Shown here: positions 1 through 8,069 of the stretch, one piece after another | Numbering within the stretch: position 1 is the stretch's first letter | Layout of the letters: the number at the start of each line of letters is the position of its first letter | NCBI GenBank assembly: GCA_020630955.1 | Contig: JAHDIE010000001.1 | Span: forward strand, 190,140 to 254,139 | Source: Saprospiraceae bacterium | Lineage (GTDB): Bacteria; Bacteroidota; Bacteroidia; Chitinophagales; Saprospiraceae | Length of the DNA stretch: 64,000 nt | Reading direction: 5' to 3' | The notes under the pieces: generated by a model | The model's input: the letters and a program-made list of their open reading frames with translations, nothing else | Database searches by the model: none | What the model was told of the DNA's origin: nothing | Made by a program: the position numbers and the translations under genes

Positions 1-329
1 TAACTATACTCAATGCCTGCCAAAACAAAGCCAATATTCGTCCGACAGAACCCATCAAAATAGATTACCAAACATTAAGAGAAAACACATTAAACAATCT
101 CAATAATGCCAGCAACTTATGCTTAAATAAATCTGCAGAAGACCTTAGCAAGCTAAAAATAATATTCCAAAGGGGTAATAATAAAAATGAATTTGAGTTT
201 TGGCACAACATTAATGGACCTATTACCGATGCAATTTATCACACAGGTCAGATCGTTGCTTTTAGAAGAGCAAGTGGAAATCCAATACAATCAGGTGTAA
301 ATGTATTTATGGGGACAGTAAGAGAATAA
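1..329 (+). CDS. DinB-like family protein, C-terminal part (5' end outside window)
   Basis: An open frame, read from base 3, enters from the left edge and ends at TAA 327-329, giving about 108 residues. The C-terminal segment ITDAIYHTGQIVAFRRASGN resembles the last helix of DinB/DUF664-like four-helix proteins, where a conserved His in a 'YHxGQI' motif contributes to a metal site. The fragment also carries a tryptophan and a histidine in 'FEFWHN'. The function of these bacterial DinB-like proteins is mostly unknown; some are thiol-dependent S-transferases. The family assignment rests on this motif only, because the N-terminus is missing. Confidence 0.6.
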   Translation, partial: TILNACQNKANIRPTEPIKIDYQTLRENTLNNLNNASNLCLNKSAEDLSKLKIIFQRGNNKNEFEFWHNINGPITDAIYHTGQIVAFRRASGNPIQSGVNVFMGTVRE

Positions 330-405
330 GTTGGTCTTCACTGTGGTTTAGAAATCACAAATATGTTTATCTTTCACTTAATTATTAAAATTTAATATCT
401 AAGCA

Positions 406-684
406 ATGGGAATTTTTGATTGGCTCTTTAAACGTAATAAATCCATGAGTTTAAGTGAGCAAGAATTAATCGAGGCGAATGTTTGTCCAAACTGTTGGGG
501 AACTCAGGAATACCAAGATAAGTTTATTGAATACCGAAAGGATAATACCAAAGCAAATATCAATAATGATAAGCATGGACAAAAAGCTTTTGTCGCACAA
601 TTTGTAGAGACTCACATCAGCGGAATACAACTCAAAAGAGAATCAGATAGAAGTCATTGTCCAAAGTGTAAAAGTAATTTCTAA
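406..684 (+). CDS. Small CxxC-CxxC (zinc-ribbon-like) hypothetical protein
   Basis: The 92-residue product has one CPNC motif near residue 27 and one CPKC motif near the C-terminus. This spacing could hold one zinc ion in a ribbon fold. The middle is polar and Lys/Asn-rich, with no signal peptide or membrane segment, so the protein is probably cytoplasmic. The stop at 682-684 is one base before the TTG start of the following reductase gene, which suggests translational coupling. I do not recognise a specific function, and zinc binding is inferred from the paired cysteines alone. Confidence 0.7.
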   Translation: MGIFDWLFKRNKSMSLSEQELIEANVCPNCWGTQEYQDKFIEYRKDNTKANINNDKHGQKAFVAQFVETHISGIQLKRESDRSHCPKCKSNF

Positions 685-685
685 T

Positions 686-1201
686 TTGAAAAAAGGAATT
701 ATTATTCTTGGTAGTTCAAGAAGTTATGGAGACACTTATAAAATAGCAAAATATATTTCAGATAAATGTGATTTTCCAATCATAGATCTAAAGCAAAAAT
801 CAATTGCAGAATTTGACTATGATAATAATTACGATAGTGGCGATGAATTCATGCCTATATTTAGGGATATTGCTAATAATTATGAAATAATACTCTTTGC
901 AACTCCAGTCTATTGGTACAATATGAGTGGAATAATGAAAACATTCTTTGATCGCATTTCAGATACATTGAAATTTGAAAAAGATACGGGAAGAAAACTA
1001 AGAGGAAAAAAAATGGGTGTTATAAGTTGTTCTTTTCCAGATCTTGTAGAAGGCTACTATATGCCATTCAAAGAATCAGCAGATTATTTAGGCATGAATT
1101 ATCTTGCTGATGTGCACACATGGCTAACCGATGGACATATCGATACAGAAGTCAAAACAAGACTGAATCAATTCATTAGCATAATAGTAGAAAAGAATTA
1201 A
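686..1201 (+). CDS. Flavodoxin-fold NAD(P)H-dependent FMN reductase / oxidoreductase
   Basis: The 171-residue product has the layout of the NADPH-dependent FMN reductase and flavodoxin_2 superfamily. An N-terminal beta strand is followed by a phosphate-binding loop with GSSR at residues 9-12. The flavin-binding segment TPVYWYNMSGIMKTFFDR spans about 73-90. Such enzymes reduce quinones, flavins or nitro compounds with NAD(P)H in the cytoplasm; the substrate cannot be told here. The start is TTG at 686, one base after the stop of the small CxxC gene, consistent with re-initiation. The TAA overlaps the TAA of the convergent AMP-ligase gene by three bases. Confidence 0.85.
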   Translation: MKKGIIILGSSRSYGDTYKIAKYISDKCDFPIIDLKQKSIAEFDYDNNYDSGDEFMPIFRDIANNYEIILFATPVYWYNMSGIMKTFFDRISDTLKFEKDTGRKLRGKKMGVISCSFPDLVEGYYMPFKESADYLGMNYLADVHTWLTDGHIDTEVKTRLNQFISIIVEKN

Positions 1202-2709
1202 TCAAGCATTTCTTTTAGCCTACCGTAATCAATCTTAGAAAAATGACGAGGATCTCTCGGTATTTTTTTCAAAACTACTAATTTGTCATAATCAAATTCT
1301 GATACCAAAGCTCCTACTTCTGATTGCTCAAGCATCGTCTCAACAACAAGTATTAAATTAGACTTATGTTCTACCATTGTACCCAATGTCAATCCTTCAA
1401 TATTCTGCAATAAGTTTTCCATGATAAAAGGCGATAATAGTCTATTATTCTTTTGGATTAACTGATTACATCTCCCAGTTAAAAATAGTTGATTTTCCAT
1501 CACAAATCCACTATCCCCTGTTCTATGCCAAATAGTACCTTCCACACAAATCTTATTTTCTTTAAAAGCTTCTTCGTTTCTAAAATACTTCTTCAAAACA
1601 TGATTTCCAGCTACAATGATTTCACCTATTTTCCCTTCTTCTAATTCCATTTCTGCCAATTTACTGAGTTTGGTCAACCCAATTGGGGAATTAGAAATGG
1701 GAATAATCTTTAACTCTGTTTTCGGATGGATCTTTCCAACGGGTAAACCTTTTGACAAGCTTCCCTTTTGCCTTATAAGATTACATGCTTTTATTCCACT
1801 AATGGGTTCGACTTCAGTAGAACCATAAATAATATTGACATCTACATTTTCAAAGGCATTGATGTAAATACCTGCCTCTGTTGGAAAAACCGGAGCTCCA
1901 CCTGTGAATATCTGTCTTATCGAATCTAGTTTTACATTTTGCTCAATCAAATATGTTGATATTCTTTTTATCAAATACGGAGATGCAATGATTCTACTTA
2001 CCTTATGTTGGTTGATTTGATCTACAAGATTCGATGGAACCAATGATTTAGGATTTCTACTATTATAATCTGCAATAACAGAGGTGCACCCTACTCCAAG
2101 ATTAATAAAAAGAACAATTGGAAGGACTGGCATATCAACATCCATTGGATCTGTTTTTAATTCCTCTTTTAATATATTAAACTGTGATTGAAGAAATTGG
2201 TGACTTCTGTCAGCTGCCTTAGGGATTCCGGTACTCCCTGTTGTAAATGTAATCAAAGCTGAAGCCTCTGGTTTAACTAATCTTCCTGATGATACATGCT
2301 CAGACCTTTTATTCAATTTCAATTTTATAGGAATATTGCGTATTTCTTTAGCAAAATAACCAAGTATTCTGGCTTTAGTGGTTCCTATAAAACCTTTACA
2401 ATCTGCCAGTCGACAGCATAGCAACAATCTCTCCTTAGATACCCACTCATCCAAAAAAACAGCAGTGGCACCTATATGAAATAATGCCAATACAATTCTA
2501 TAGAGATCAATACTCATTGGCACAAAAACCAAAACTCTATCCCCTTCTACTATCCCCTTCTGTTCAAAATAGGAAGCTGTAGATAAGACTTGTTTTTTTA
2601 ATTCAGAAAAATTTATTGACTTATCCTTATGGACAATTGCTAAGCGTTCAGGATAATGATCTGCTGCATCCAAAAATAAATTGGCAATATTCATTCTCTT
2701 GCTACCCAT
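1198..2709 (-). CDS. AMP-dependent acyl-adenylate ligase, OleC-like
   Basis: The 503-residue product is an ANL-superfamily adenylate-forming enzyme. The ATP-binding P-loop TFTTGSTGIPK is at 154-164, the A5-type motif YGSTEVEP at 295-302, and RTGD at 396-399. The C-terminal end reads PRDPRHFSKID, with K492 in the position of the catalytic lysine. The combination YGSTE..P plus a terminal PRDPRH.SKI resembles OleC, the beta-lactone synthetase of olefin biosynthesis, more than ordinary acyl-CoA synthetases (from memory of the family). It is the last gene of the seven-gene HMGR operon, 13 bases after the GNAT gene, so it probably activates a carboxylate in that pathway. No OleA, OleB or OleD partner is present. 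The ligase class is firm; the exact reaction is not. Confidence 0.85.
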   Translation of the reverse strand: MGSKRMNIANLFLDAADHYPERLAIVHKDKSINFSELKKQVLSTASYFEQKGIVEGDRVLVFVPMSIDLYRIVLALFHIGATAVFLDEWVSKERLLLCCRLADCKGFIGTTKARILGYFAKEIRNIPIKLKLNKRSEHVSSGRLVKPEASALITFTTGSTGIPKAADRSHQFLQSQFNILKEELKTDPMDVDMPVLPIVLFINLGVGCTSVIADYNSRNPKSLVPSNLVDQINQHKVSRIIASPYLIKRISTYLIEQNVKLDSIRQIFTGGAPVFPTEAGIYINAFENVDVNIIYGSTEVEPISGIKACNLIRQKGSLSKGLPVGKIHPKTELKIIPISNSPIGLTKLSKLAEMELEEGKIGEIIVAGNHVLKKYFRNEEAFKENKICVEGTIWHRTGDSGFVMENQLFLTGRCNQLIQKNNRLLSPFIMENLLQNIEGLTLGTMVEHKSNLILVVETMLEQSEVGALVSEFDYDKLVVLKKIPRDPRHFSKIDYGRLKEMLD

Positions 2710-2722
2710 TAATTATTTTTAT

Positions 2723-3733
2723 TTATTTATGACTTAAAGCTAATGCATAAAGAGAGTATTCTTTGAGAGGACTCCCATGCTTCGAGGAGGCATTTAAAGA
2801 TAGATTATCTTCTATCATAAGTGCATGTATGATCTTATTGTAGCCAGAATCAAGCGCTATTTTTGTTAACTTTCGAGATAAAAAGGTAGCAATTCCTTTA
2901 AATGGAGATTTTTTTCTAGTAGCAACTGTTTTAACTATCAGCGTTTTTCCATCCTCATCTAAATAATCCTTGATGGCAAAAAAGATTGCATGAATCTCTT
3001 CTTTTTCATCTTCAACAATCCAAACAAATTTAGGGTCTATTAATTTTTCCAACTTCAAATATTGTTTGACAAAAACATTAGTAGAAATGGGAGTAAACAG
3101 AAAATTATCAGAAAATGATAAATTTGAAAAAATGGCAATTCGCTTTAATTCTTCTTCATATTTGGACATATCAATACTGCGAATATTTGCCCCTTTCGAT
3201 TCATAATAAGATGCTAGGCCTTCCAATCTACTTTGATCATAATACAACTTATCATCAACATTTGAACAATAAGTTCCAATTCTTTGAAAACCAAATTTTT
3301 GAAATTGATCATTAAAGTAAGCGGGATTTTTAACATCCAAAAAGAAAGTACCTTTTGATTCGTTATGACCAAAGCGATAATTATTCCAGGTCGATCCATT
3401 CATTGGACCTATCATAAAGTCATAATTTAACTCAAGGCAAATTTCCTGAGCATAATTTAGTAATGCATTCGCAACGAAATCATCATCGACACACAAGTAA
3501 GACCCAATGCAAATGGCCCTTTTATTTAGATAATTCAATTGGTCATTTTTATAAATAGCAAATCTTCCTAATGGAATATTATCTTGTATTAATACATGAC
3601 ATGAAAGCAAATATTCATTTTGCTCAAACGTTTCTTGATCATTAAGATTTAGAAAGTCAGCAACTTTTTCAAAATACCAAAAGTCTGGATTACCAGGTTC
3701 TGTATTTATAAATTGATGTGAAGAAACTAGCAT
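2723..3733 (-). CDS. GNAT-family N-acyltransferase
   Basis: The 336-residue cytoplasmic protein shows a GNAT signature in its C-terminal half. The segment VATRKKSPFKGIATFLSRKL fits the acyl-CoA pyrophosphate-binding loop (R/Q-x-x-G-x-G/A). It is followed by a helix and then IEDNLSLNASSKHG, the usual 'N..a...y.k.G' end of the fold. The N-terminal half (about 1-170) has a second set of alternating strands and may be a degenerate GNAT repeat. It lies in the HMGR operon, with 7 bases to the kinase-like gene before it and 13 to the ligase gene after it. An amine or alcohol N/O-acyl transfer step is plausible; the acceptor is unknown. Confidence 0.7.
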   Translation of the reverse strand: MLVSSHQFINTEPGNPDFWYFEKVADFLNLNDQETFEQNEYLLSCHVLIQDNIPLGRFAIYKNDQLNYLNKRAICIGSYLCVDDDFVANALLNYAQEICLELNYDFMIGPMNGSTWNNYRFGHNESKGTFFLDVKNPAYFNDQFQKFGFQRIGTYCSNVDDKLYYDQSRLEGLASYYESKGANIRSIDMSKYEEELKRIAIFSNLSFSDNFLFTPISTNVFVKQYLKLEKLIDPKFVWIVEDEKEEIHAIFFAIKDYLDEDGKTLIVKTVATRKKSPFKGIATFLSRKLTKIALDSGYNKIIHALMIEDNLSLNASSKHGSPLKEYSLYALALSHK

Positions 3734-3740
3734 TTTTCAA

Positions 3741-4403
3741 TTATACATTAATATAAATTAGTAATATCACTGAGATTGGAATCGTCAAATTATCCCATCC
3801 ATTCTTACTCATAGCTTCAGCAATACTTGCTACTGTTACAATGCCAAAGATTGAGTTCAATTCCATTTGAAAATCGTTTCCTTCAAATTTAGAAATGACT
3901 AAACTTGTAACAATTATAGCAGAAGTAAAAAAAGAAAGTGTACCTACCAAAGTTTTTGTATGTCCAGAAATTGTAAAACTTCCGTATGGAAACTTCTTAC
4001 CCATCAAGGCAGCAATAGGATCACAGATTGCCAGAATTAATATCGGTAAATAGTAAAAAACGAAATTCCCAAAAACGGTGGATGTCAAATAACAAATGTA
4101 TACGACAACAGGAAATAAAATTGCACCATGAGTTTTTCTATCCACATTATTGATTGAAGGAAGAAAATTATAACTCCTACTAAACATCAATATTATTAAG
4201 AAAACAAAACACAACAACATAACCTGCCAATGACTATCTAACACCATTGGAAACAACATGGTTAATACACCAGTTCCTAAATGAACAAATTTCCTCGTCC
4301 ACTCTGTTTTAATCCTCATTTTATGGAATGCCAATTCAGCAATAACAAACAATAGTAAGAAGGCAGCAGCTAATCCTATTAGACTTAAAAAAATATCTTT
4401 CAT
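3741..4403 (-). CDS. Phytol/dolichol kinase-like integral membrane enzyme
   Basis: The 220-residue, about seven-helix membrane protein carries the hallmarks of the phytol kinase/SEC59 dolichol kinase family, related to CDP-lipid cytidylyltransferases. These are RKFVHLGTG at 37-45, DPIAALMGKKFP at 128-139, KTLVGT at 150-155, and E196 followed by DNLTIP at 204-209. Known members use CTP to phosphorylate a polyprenol or phytol at the membrane. Its start overlaps the stop of the DUF3419 gene by four bases (ATGA), so the two are translationally coupled. In an operon that also holds HMG-CoA reductase and a prenyltransferase, an isoprenoid alcohol or isoprenoid-glycerol substrate is a reasonable inference. 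Kinase versus cytidylyltransferase activity cannot be settled from sequence alone. Confidence 0.82.
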   Translation of the reverse strand: MKDIFLSLIGLAAAFLLLFVIAELAFHKMRIKTEWTRKFVHLGTGVLTMLFPMVLDSHWQVMLLCFVFLIILMFSRSYNFLPSINNVDRKTHGAILFPVVVYICYLTSTVFGNFVFYYLPILILAICDPIAALMGKKFPYGSFTISGHTKTLVGTLSFFTSAIIVTSLVISKFEGNDFQMELNSIFGIVTVASIAEAMSKNGWDNLTIPISVILLIYINV

Positions 4404-5473
4404 TTCTTTTGATTGAGGTGAAAACTCGAATAGAAAAATCCCTTGTCTTGATATTGATCAAAAGAAATATCATCTACCTGCATACCAACATCCGACAAAC
4501 TCCTTGGAACCATTAAATTCCAATAAGCATACTTTGCTCCAGATACACCATTTTCAATAAATTCCATGCCAATGCTTTGAAAAGTGTCAGCATCCATATA
4601 TTCAAAAATGTTTGACAAGTTAAACTTATTGAAACCTTTGTGCTTCACAAAAACCTCACTAGCATAGCCTTGAAAAACAATTAATTTATTGATATTTTCT
4701 TTAATCAATTTAAAATTTTCTTGTCTGGCATAGTGCGGCAAATCTATGTTAAATTTACCTCTCATGATAAAATCTAGAAAGTAGTTGGTTTGACAACCTT
4801 TCGAGGACAAATGCCTTTTTGCTTTGTTTAAAATAAAATCAGAAACAGTCACATTAACCTCCTCAAGAAATTTTGGGTCTCTTCCAAACTTACCCATAAT
4901 GAATTTCGAAAAGAAAATTCTAAAAAGTGCCCTCCAACGCCATGAATTCCACTTTTTCAGAAAAAATTCATTTTGTTCAACTGCACTTTTTTCTTGGAAT
5001 AAAGAATCGATATTTTTTTTCTGATGTATGAAAGGAAGGATTTTTTTTCTAAACAATTTGAAGTAATTTTCGAATTTGCCTTGGTAGATAATACCCTCTT
5101 TAATCTCATTATACCTATCGCACCAAAAAATCCTATCCTCTTTAGAAAGATTAAAACAAACTCTTTTAAATAGACTCAATCTGTTTTCGGAAGGTTTAAA
5201 TCCTAGAAATTCAATAAACTCATTATAATTTAAGGTCAATATCGCAGCCTTTTTAAGCTCAATTAATTTTAACTGAACTGGATTTATATCTACAGCGACT
5301 ACCAATTCAGGCTTTCCTGCAAGCAAGGAAAAACTATTATCGCCAGCAGAACCAATGGATAAAACTTTATCCCCATTTTGAATATTCAAAGCCTTTAAAA
5401 GAAGGTCTGCATCTTCCCAACAATTGGCATACCTAATGTAATTGTTCTTTATAGTATTTAAATGAGCGCTCAT
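4400..5473 (-). CDS. DUF3419 / BtaA-like SAM-dependent 3-amino-3-carboxypropyl transferase
   Basis: The 357-residue protein matches the DUF3419 family. The N-terminal YANCWEDADLLLKAL is followed by a SAM-binding glycine motif (VLSIGSAGDN, 37-46) and the acidic strand-2 end VVAVDINPVQ (58-67). BtaA, the characterised member, transfers the 3-amino-3-carboxypropyl group of SAM to the hydroxyl of diacylglycerol, making diacylglyceryl-homoserine. In betaine-lipid producers BtaB then methylates the amine. No BtaB-like methyltransferase occurs in this operon. The gene is 10 bases downstream of the phosphotransferase gene and overlaps the kinase-like gene by four bases. The lipid acceptor here is unknown; an isoprenoid glycerol or other lipid alcohol is inferred from the neighbours. 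Confidence 0.82.
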   Translation of the reverse strand: MSAHLNTIKNNYIRYANCWEDADLLLKALNIQNGDKVLSIGSAGDNSFSLLAGKPELVVAVDINPVQLKLIELKKAAILTLNYNEFIEFLGFKPSENRLSLFKRVCFNLSKEDRIFWCDRYNEIKEGIIYQGKFENYFKLFRKKILPFIHQKKNIDSLFQEKSAVEQNEFFLKKWNSWRWRALFRIFFSKFIMGKFGRDPKFLEEVNVTVSDFILNKAKRHLSSKGCQTNYFLDFIMRGKFNIDLPHYARQENFKLIKENINKLIVFQGYASEVFVKHKGFNKFNLSNIFEYMDADTFQSIGMEFIENGVSGAKYAYWNLMVPRSLSDVGMQVDDISFDQYQDKGFFYSSFHLNQKK

Positions 5474-5483
5474 CCTATTTTTT

Positions 5484-8069
5484 TTACTTTTTATTTAATA
5501 AAGTAATCTTCCCAGTATTTCCGTCCATTAAAACCTCATCACCTGTTTTCAGTGATCTTAGAAGTCCATCAACTCCTACAATACATGGGATTCCCATTTC
5601 TCTTGATACAATGGCAGAATGGCTTAACAACGAACCTCTTTCGACAATGATTGCTGAGGCTGAAGGAAATAAAGTCACCCACCCTGGATCCGTGCTACTC
5701 GTTACCAGAATATCGCCATTTAAAGACTCAACATTTTTAGGATCCATTACAACTTGGACTTTTGCCTTTACCTGACCAGGACAACATCCTATCCCTTGCA
5801 AATCTGCTTTTGGTTTCTCAATTTTTTGATCAGAATAAATATACTCGTCGGTAAATGTGTTACCGTAGGTAAAAAATCGTTCTTTGGGTTGCTCTTGCAG
5901 TTGGTAAGCTGCAAATTCTGCTTTACGCTTTTTTACCTTTGTAATTATTTCGTTATTAGATAATTCCTGAAGTTCCAAGATCTCTTCAAGTTCTAAGTAA
6001 AAGATATCACTTGCATCTTGAATTACTTCTTGTTTTTTAAGCAGATCGCCGATAGAAAAAAACATAGATCTCACAATTCCAAACGCTCGTGTTCTTTCAT
6101 ACCTCAAATTTTCTCGATTACTAACAAGATCTCTGGTTTTAGAAATCAACTTTTTAAGCCACCATTTTTTAAATGGTCGATTCTTCAACTTGGAATATAC
6201 TTGATGTTCTGCTTCTTGTCTTATTTTATCTTCAATGTTATTTTGGTTATTTTTAGGTTTTACTTTATTTGCCAGATAATTTTTCAACAGCTGTACAAAT
6301 AAGGTAGGATCATGATTATAAGAAATCGTTTCCAATTTCAATTCTCCAATACATCTTTCTCCAAAGTCCTCTAAATATTTTGTAATCGCTAGATAAATTT
6401 GTGGATGGCTGCCAATAGTTAATTCCGCCCAAATCTCTTTAGCCGAAACATTTTCAAAAAGATGATAGACAATTGGATCATTTTTTATCATCTTAGTTAT
6501 TTCAAAGGTTCTATGGATTGGCTGCACAGATATTATATCTTTTGAACCACATAGGAGTCCATTATGTAAGTTTGATTCATTTGGAAATAATTTTTCTATC
6601 TCTTTTTTCAGCATGCCGAACCAAATCATTGAAAAGAAATCATTAACCAAGGGAGCTTTCCATTCTTTAAGCAAAGTACTTTCGAATTTTCTGTAGCGAT
6701 CAATTATTTCAGCTACTGACATCTTTGAAAAATCAAAATCTCGATAGTTTTTCAATCTGACATTTAAAGATTTTTGAAATTTCCTTCTGTTTCTAGGCAA
6801 TGCAATATGTTGCTTGATCATATTGTATAACATTGCAAAGGTTCTAAACCAAGCTTTGGTTTTTGACATTGTATATTGGTCTCCCAAGTCAAAGCTTTCT
6901 TTCACACCCATCATGGTTTCCATATATTCTGCATTGAGAGAATAGCCAGGCACCATGGCCAACATTTTGTACCAATTGATAAGGTTATAATATACCCTAC
7001 CTCTCACCAAACCTAAGGTGTTTTTGAAGACCTCATCATTGGCTATTATTTGACTTTTACTTACTCCTAATAGTTTGGTTAACTGCTTGTATACTGCTTC
7101 ATACATTTTGGAAATAAAAGTAAATGTGAGTGGTGTTGTAATACCTGGGTATGATTCAATGATATTACTATTGTCCCATAGATTATATTCTTCTTTTGTC
7201 TTAGAATTACTGGTTGTAATTGGTCGAGTTTGTAACAAATGAAGCTGTCCATTTGCATAGGCAAATTCAATATCTTGTGGTTTACCCGTTTTTAAATTTA
7301 GTTTATCCAATAGTTTTGAGATTTCTACTACTTGGTGTTCATTTAAGACTTCCTTGACTTGATCATCCTGCTTGACTTTTAATTTTGATATACCTGAATC
7401 ATTCTGGCTACAATAGTAAGCATTCTCTTTTATAGCGATATTTTTAGAAATTCCATCTATTGAATGTGTATAATTATCTGCATTCAACTCTCCAGATACG
7501 AGGCCTTCTCCTAGGCCATATACTGCAGATATAACTTTTTTTGAAGTATTTCCAGACACTGGATCCATACCAAAAGCAACCCCAGAAACATCGGCTTGAA
7601 TCATTTCCTGGATGATCACAGCCATACCGTAATTATTATTAAGTTTATTTTCTTTTCTATAGGACAAAACATGATTGGAAGCAACAGACTTCCAAACTTC
7701 AATTATTTTCTCACTTAACTCATCGTAGTTGACATTGAGTTTAGTTTCAAATTGCCCTGCGAAAGAATGATTATTGCCATCCTCATCTACCGCGGAAGAC
7801 CTTACTGCATAATTTATGTTTCTATAGTTGGGACCAAAAAATACTTCCATGCTACTAAATATTGATTGTGGCACTTCAAGTTTATCCAAGGCATCGACAA
7901 CATTTGCTGAATCCAAATTTTCAGGCAATTGCTCCAGCATAATTTCCTTAGGAATAACCACCCATTGTGGTACTTGTACTTCAAATTGTTCAAGCAAGAT
8001 CAGGTTATTAGCCTTACCACCTAAATTTTTAGAAGTTCTTTGAGGTTTACAAATTGCTAATTTTTTCAT
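5484..8069 (-). CDS. ATP-grasp/phosphohistidine phosphotransferase, rifampin-phosphotransferase-like (PEP-synthase family)
   Basis: The 861-residue product has an N-terminal PPDK/PEP-synthase ATP-grasp region with GGKANNL at 17-23, YAVRSSAVDEDG at 87-98 and FAGQFET at 103-109; QTRPI closes that domain. A long, less conserved middle of about 450 residues follows. It ends in a swivelling phosphohistidine domain with LLSHSAIVSREMGIPC, catalytic His at 817. The protein stops there: the C-terminal PEP/pyruvate TIM barrel of true PEP synthase is absent. This order and length match rifampin phosphotransferase (about 867 residues), which moves the beta-phosphate of ATP to an alcohol, releasing AMP and Pi. 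The middle region probably binds the acceptor. Its start overlaps the UbiA stop by four bases. A lipid or prenylated alcohol acceptor is inferred from the operon; antibiotic inactivation remains possible. Confidence 0.85.
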   Translation of the reverse strand: MKKLAICKPQRTSKNLGGKANNLILLEQFEVQVPQWVVIPKEIMLEQLPENLDSANVVDALDKLEVPQSIFSSMEVFFGPNYRNINYAVRSSAVDEDGNNHSFAGQFETKLNVNYDELSEKIIEVWKSVASNHVLSYRKENKLNNNYGMAVIIQEMIQADVSGVAFGMDPVSGNTSKKVISAVYGLGEGLVSGELNADNYTHSIDGISKNIAIKENAYYCSQNDSGISKLKVKQDDQVKEVLNEHQVVEISKLLDKLNLKTGKPQDIEFAYANGQLHLLQTRPITTSNSKTKEEYNLWDNSNIIESYPGITTPLTFTFISKMYEAVYKQLTKLLGVSKSQIIANDEVFKNTLGLVRGRVYYNLINWYKMLAMVPGYSLNAEYMETMMGVKESFDLGDQYTMSKTKAWFRTFAMLYNMIKQHIALPRNRRKFQKSLNVRLKNYRDFDFSKMSVAEIIDRYRKFESTLLKEWKAPLVNDFFSMIWFGMLKKEIEKLFPNESNLHNGLLCGSKDIISVQPIHRTFEITKMIKNDPIVYHLFENVSAKEIWAELTIGSHPQIYLAITKYLEDFGERCIGELKLETISYNHDPTLFVQLLKNYLANKVKPKNNQNNIEDKIRQEAEHQVYSKLKNRPFKKWWLKKLISKTRDLVSNRENLRYERTRAFGIVRSMFFSIGDLLKKQEVIQDASDIFYLELEEILELQELSNNEIITKVKKRKAEFAAYQLQEQPKERFFTYGNTFTDEYIYSDQKIEKPKADLQGIGCCPGQVKAKVQVVMDPKNVESLNGDILVTSSTDPGWVTLFPSASAIIVERGSLLSHSAIVSREMGIPCIVGVDGLLRSLKTGDEVLMDGNTGKITLLNKK

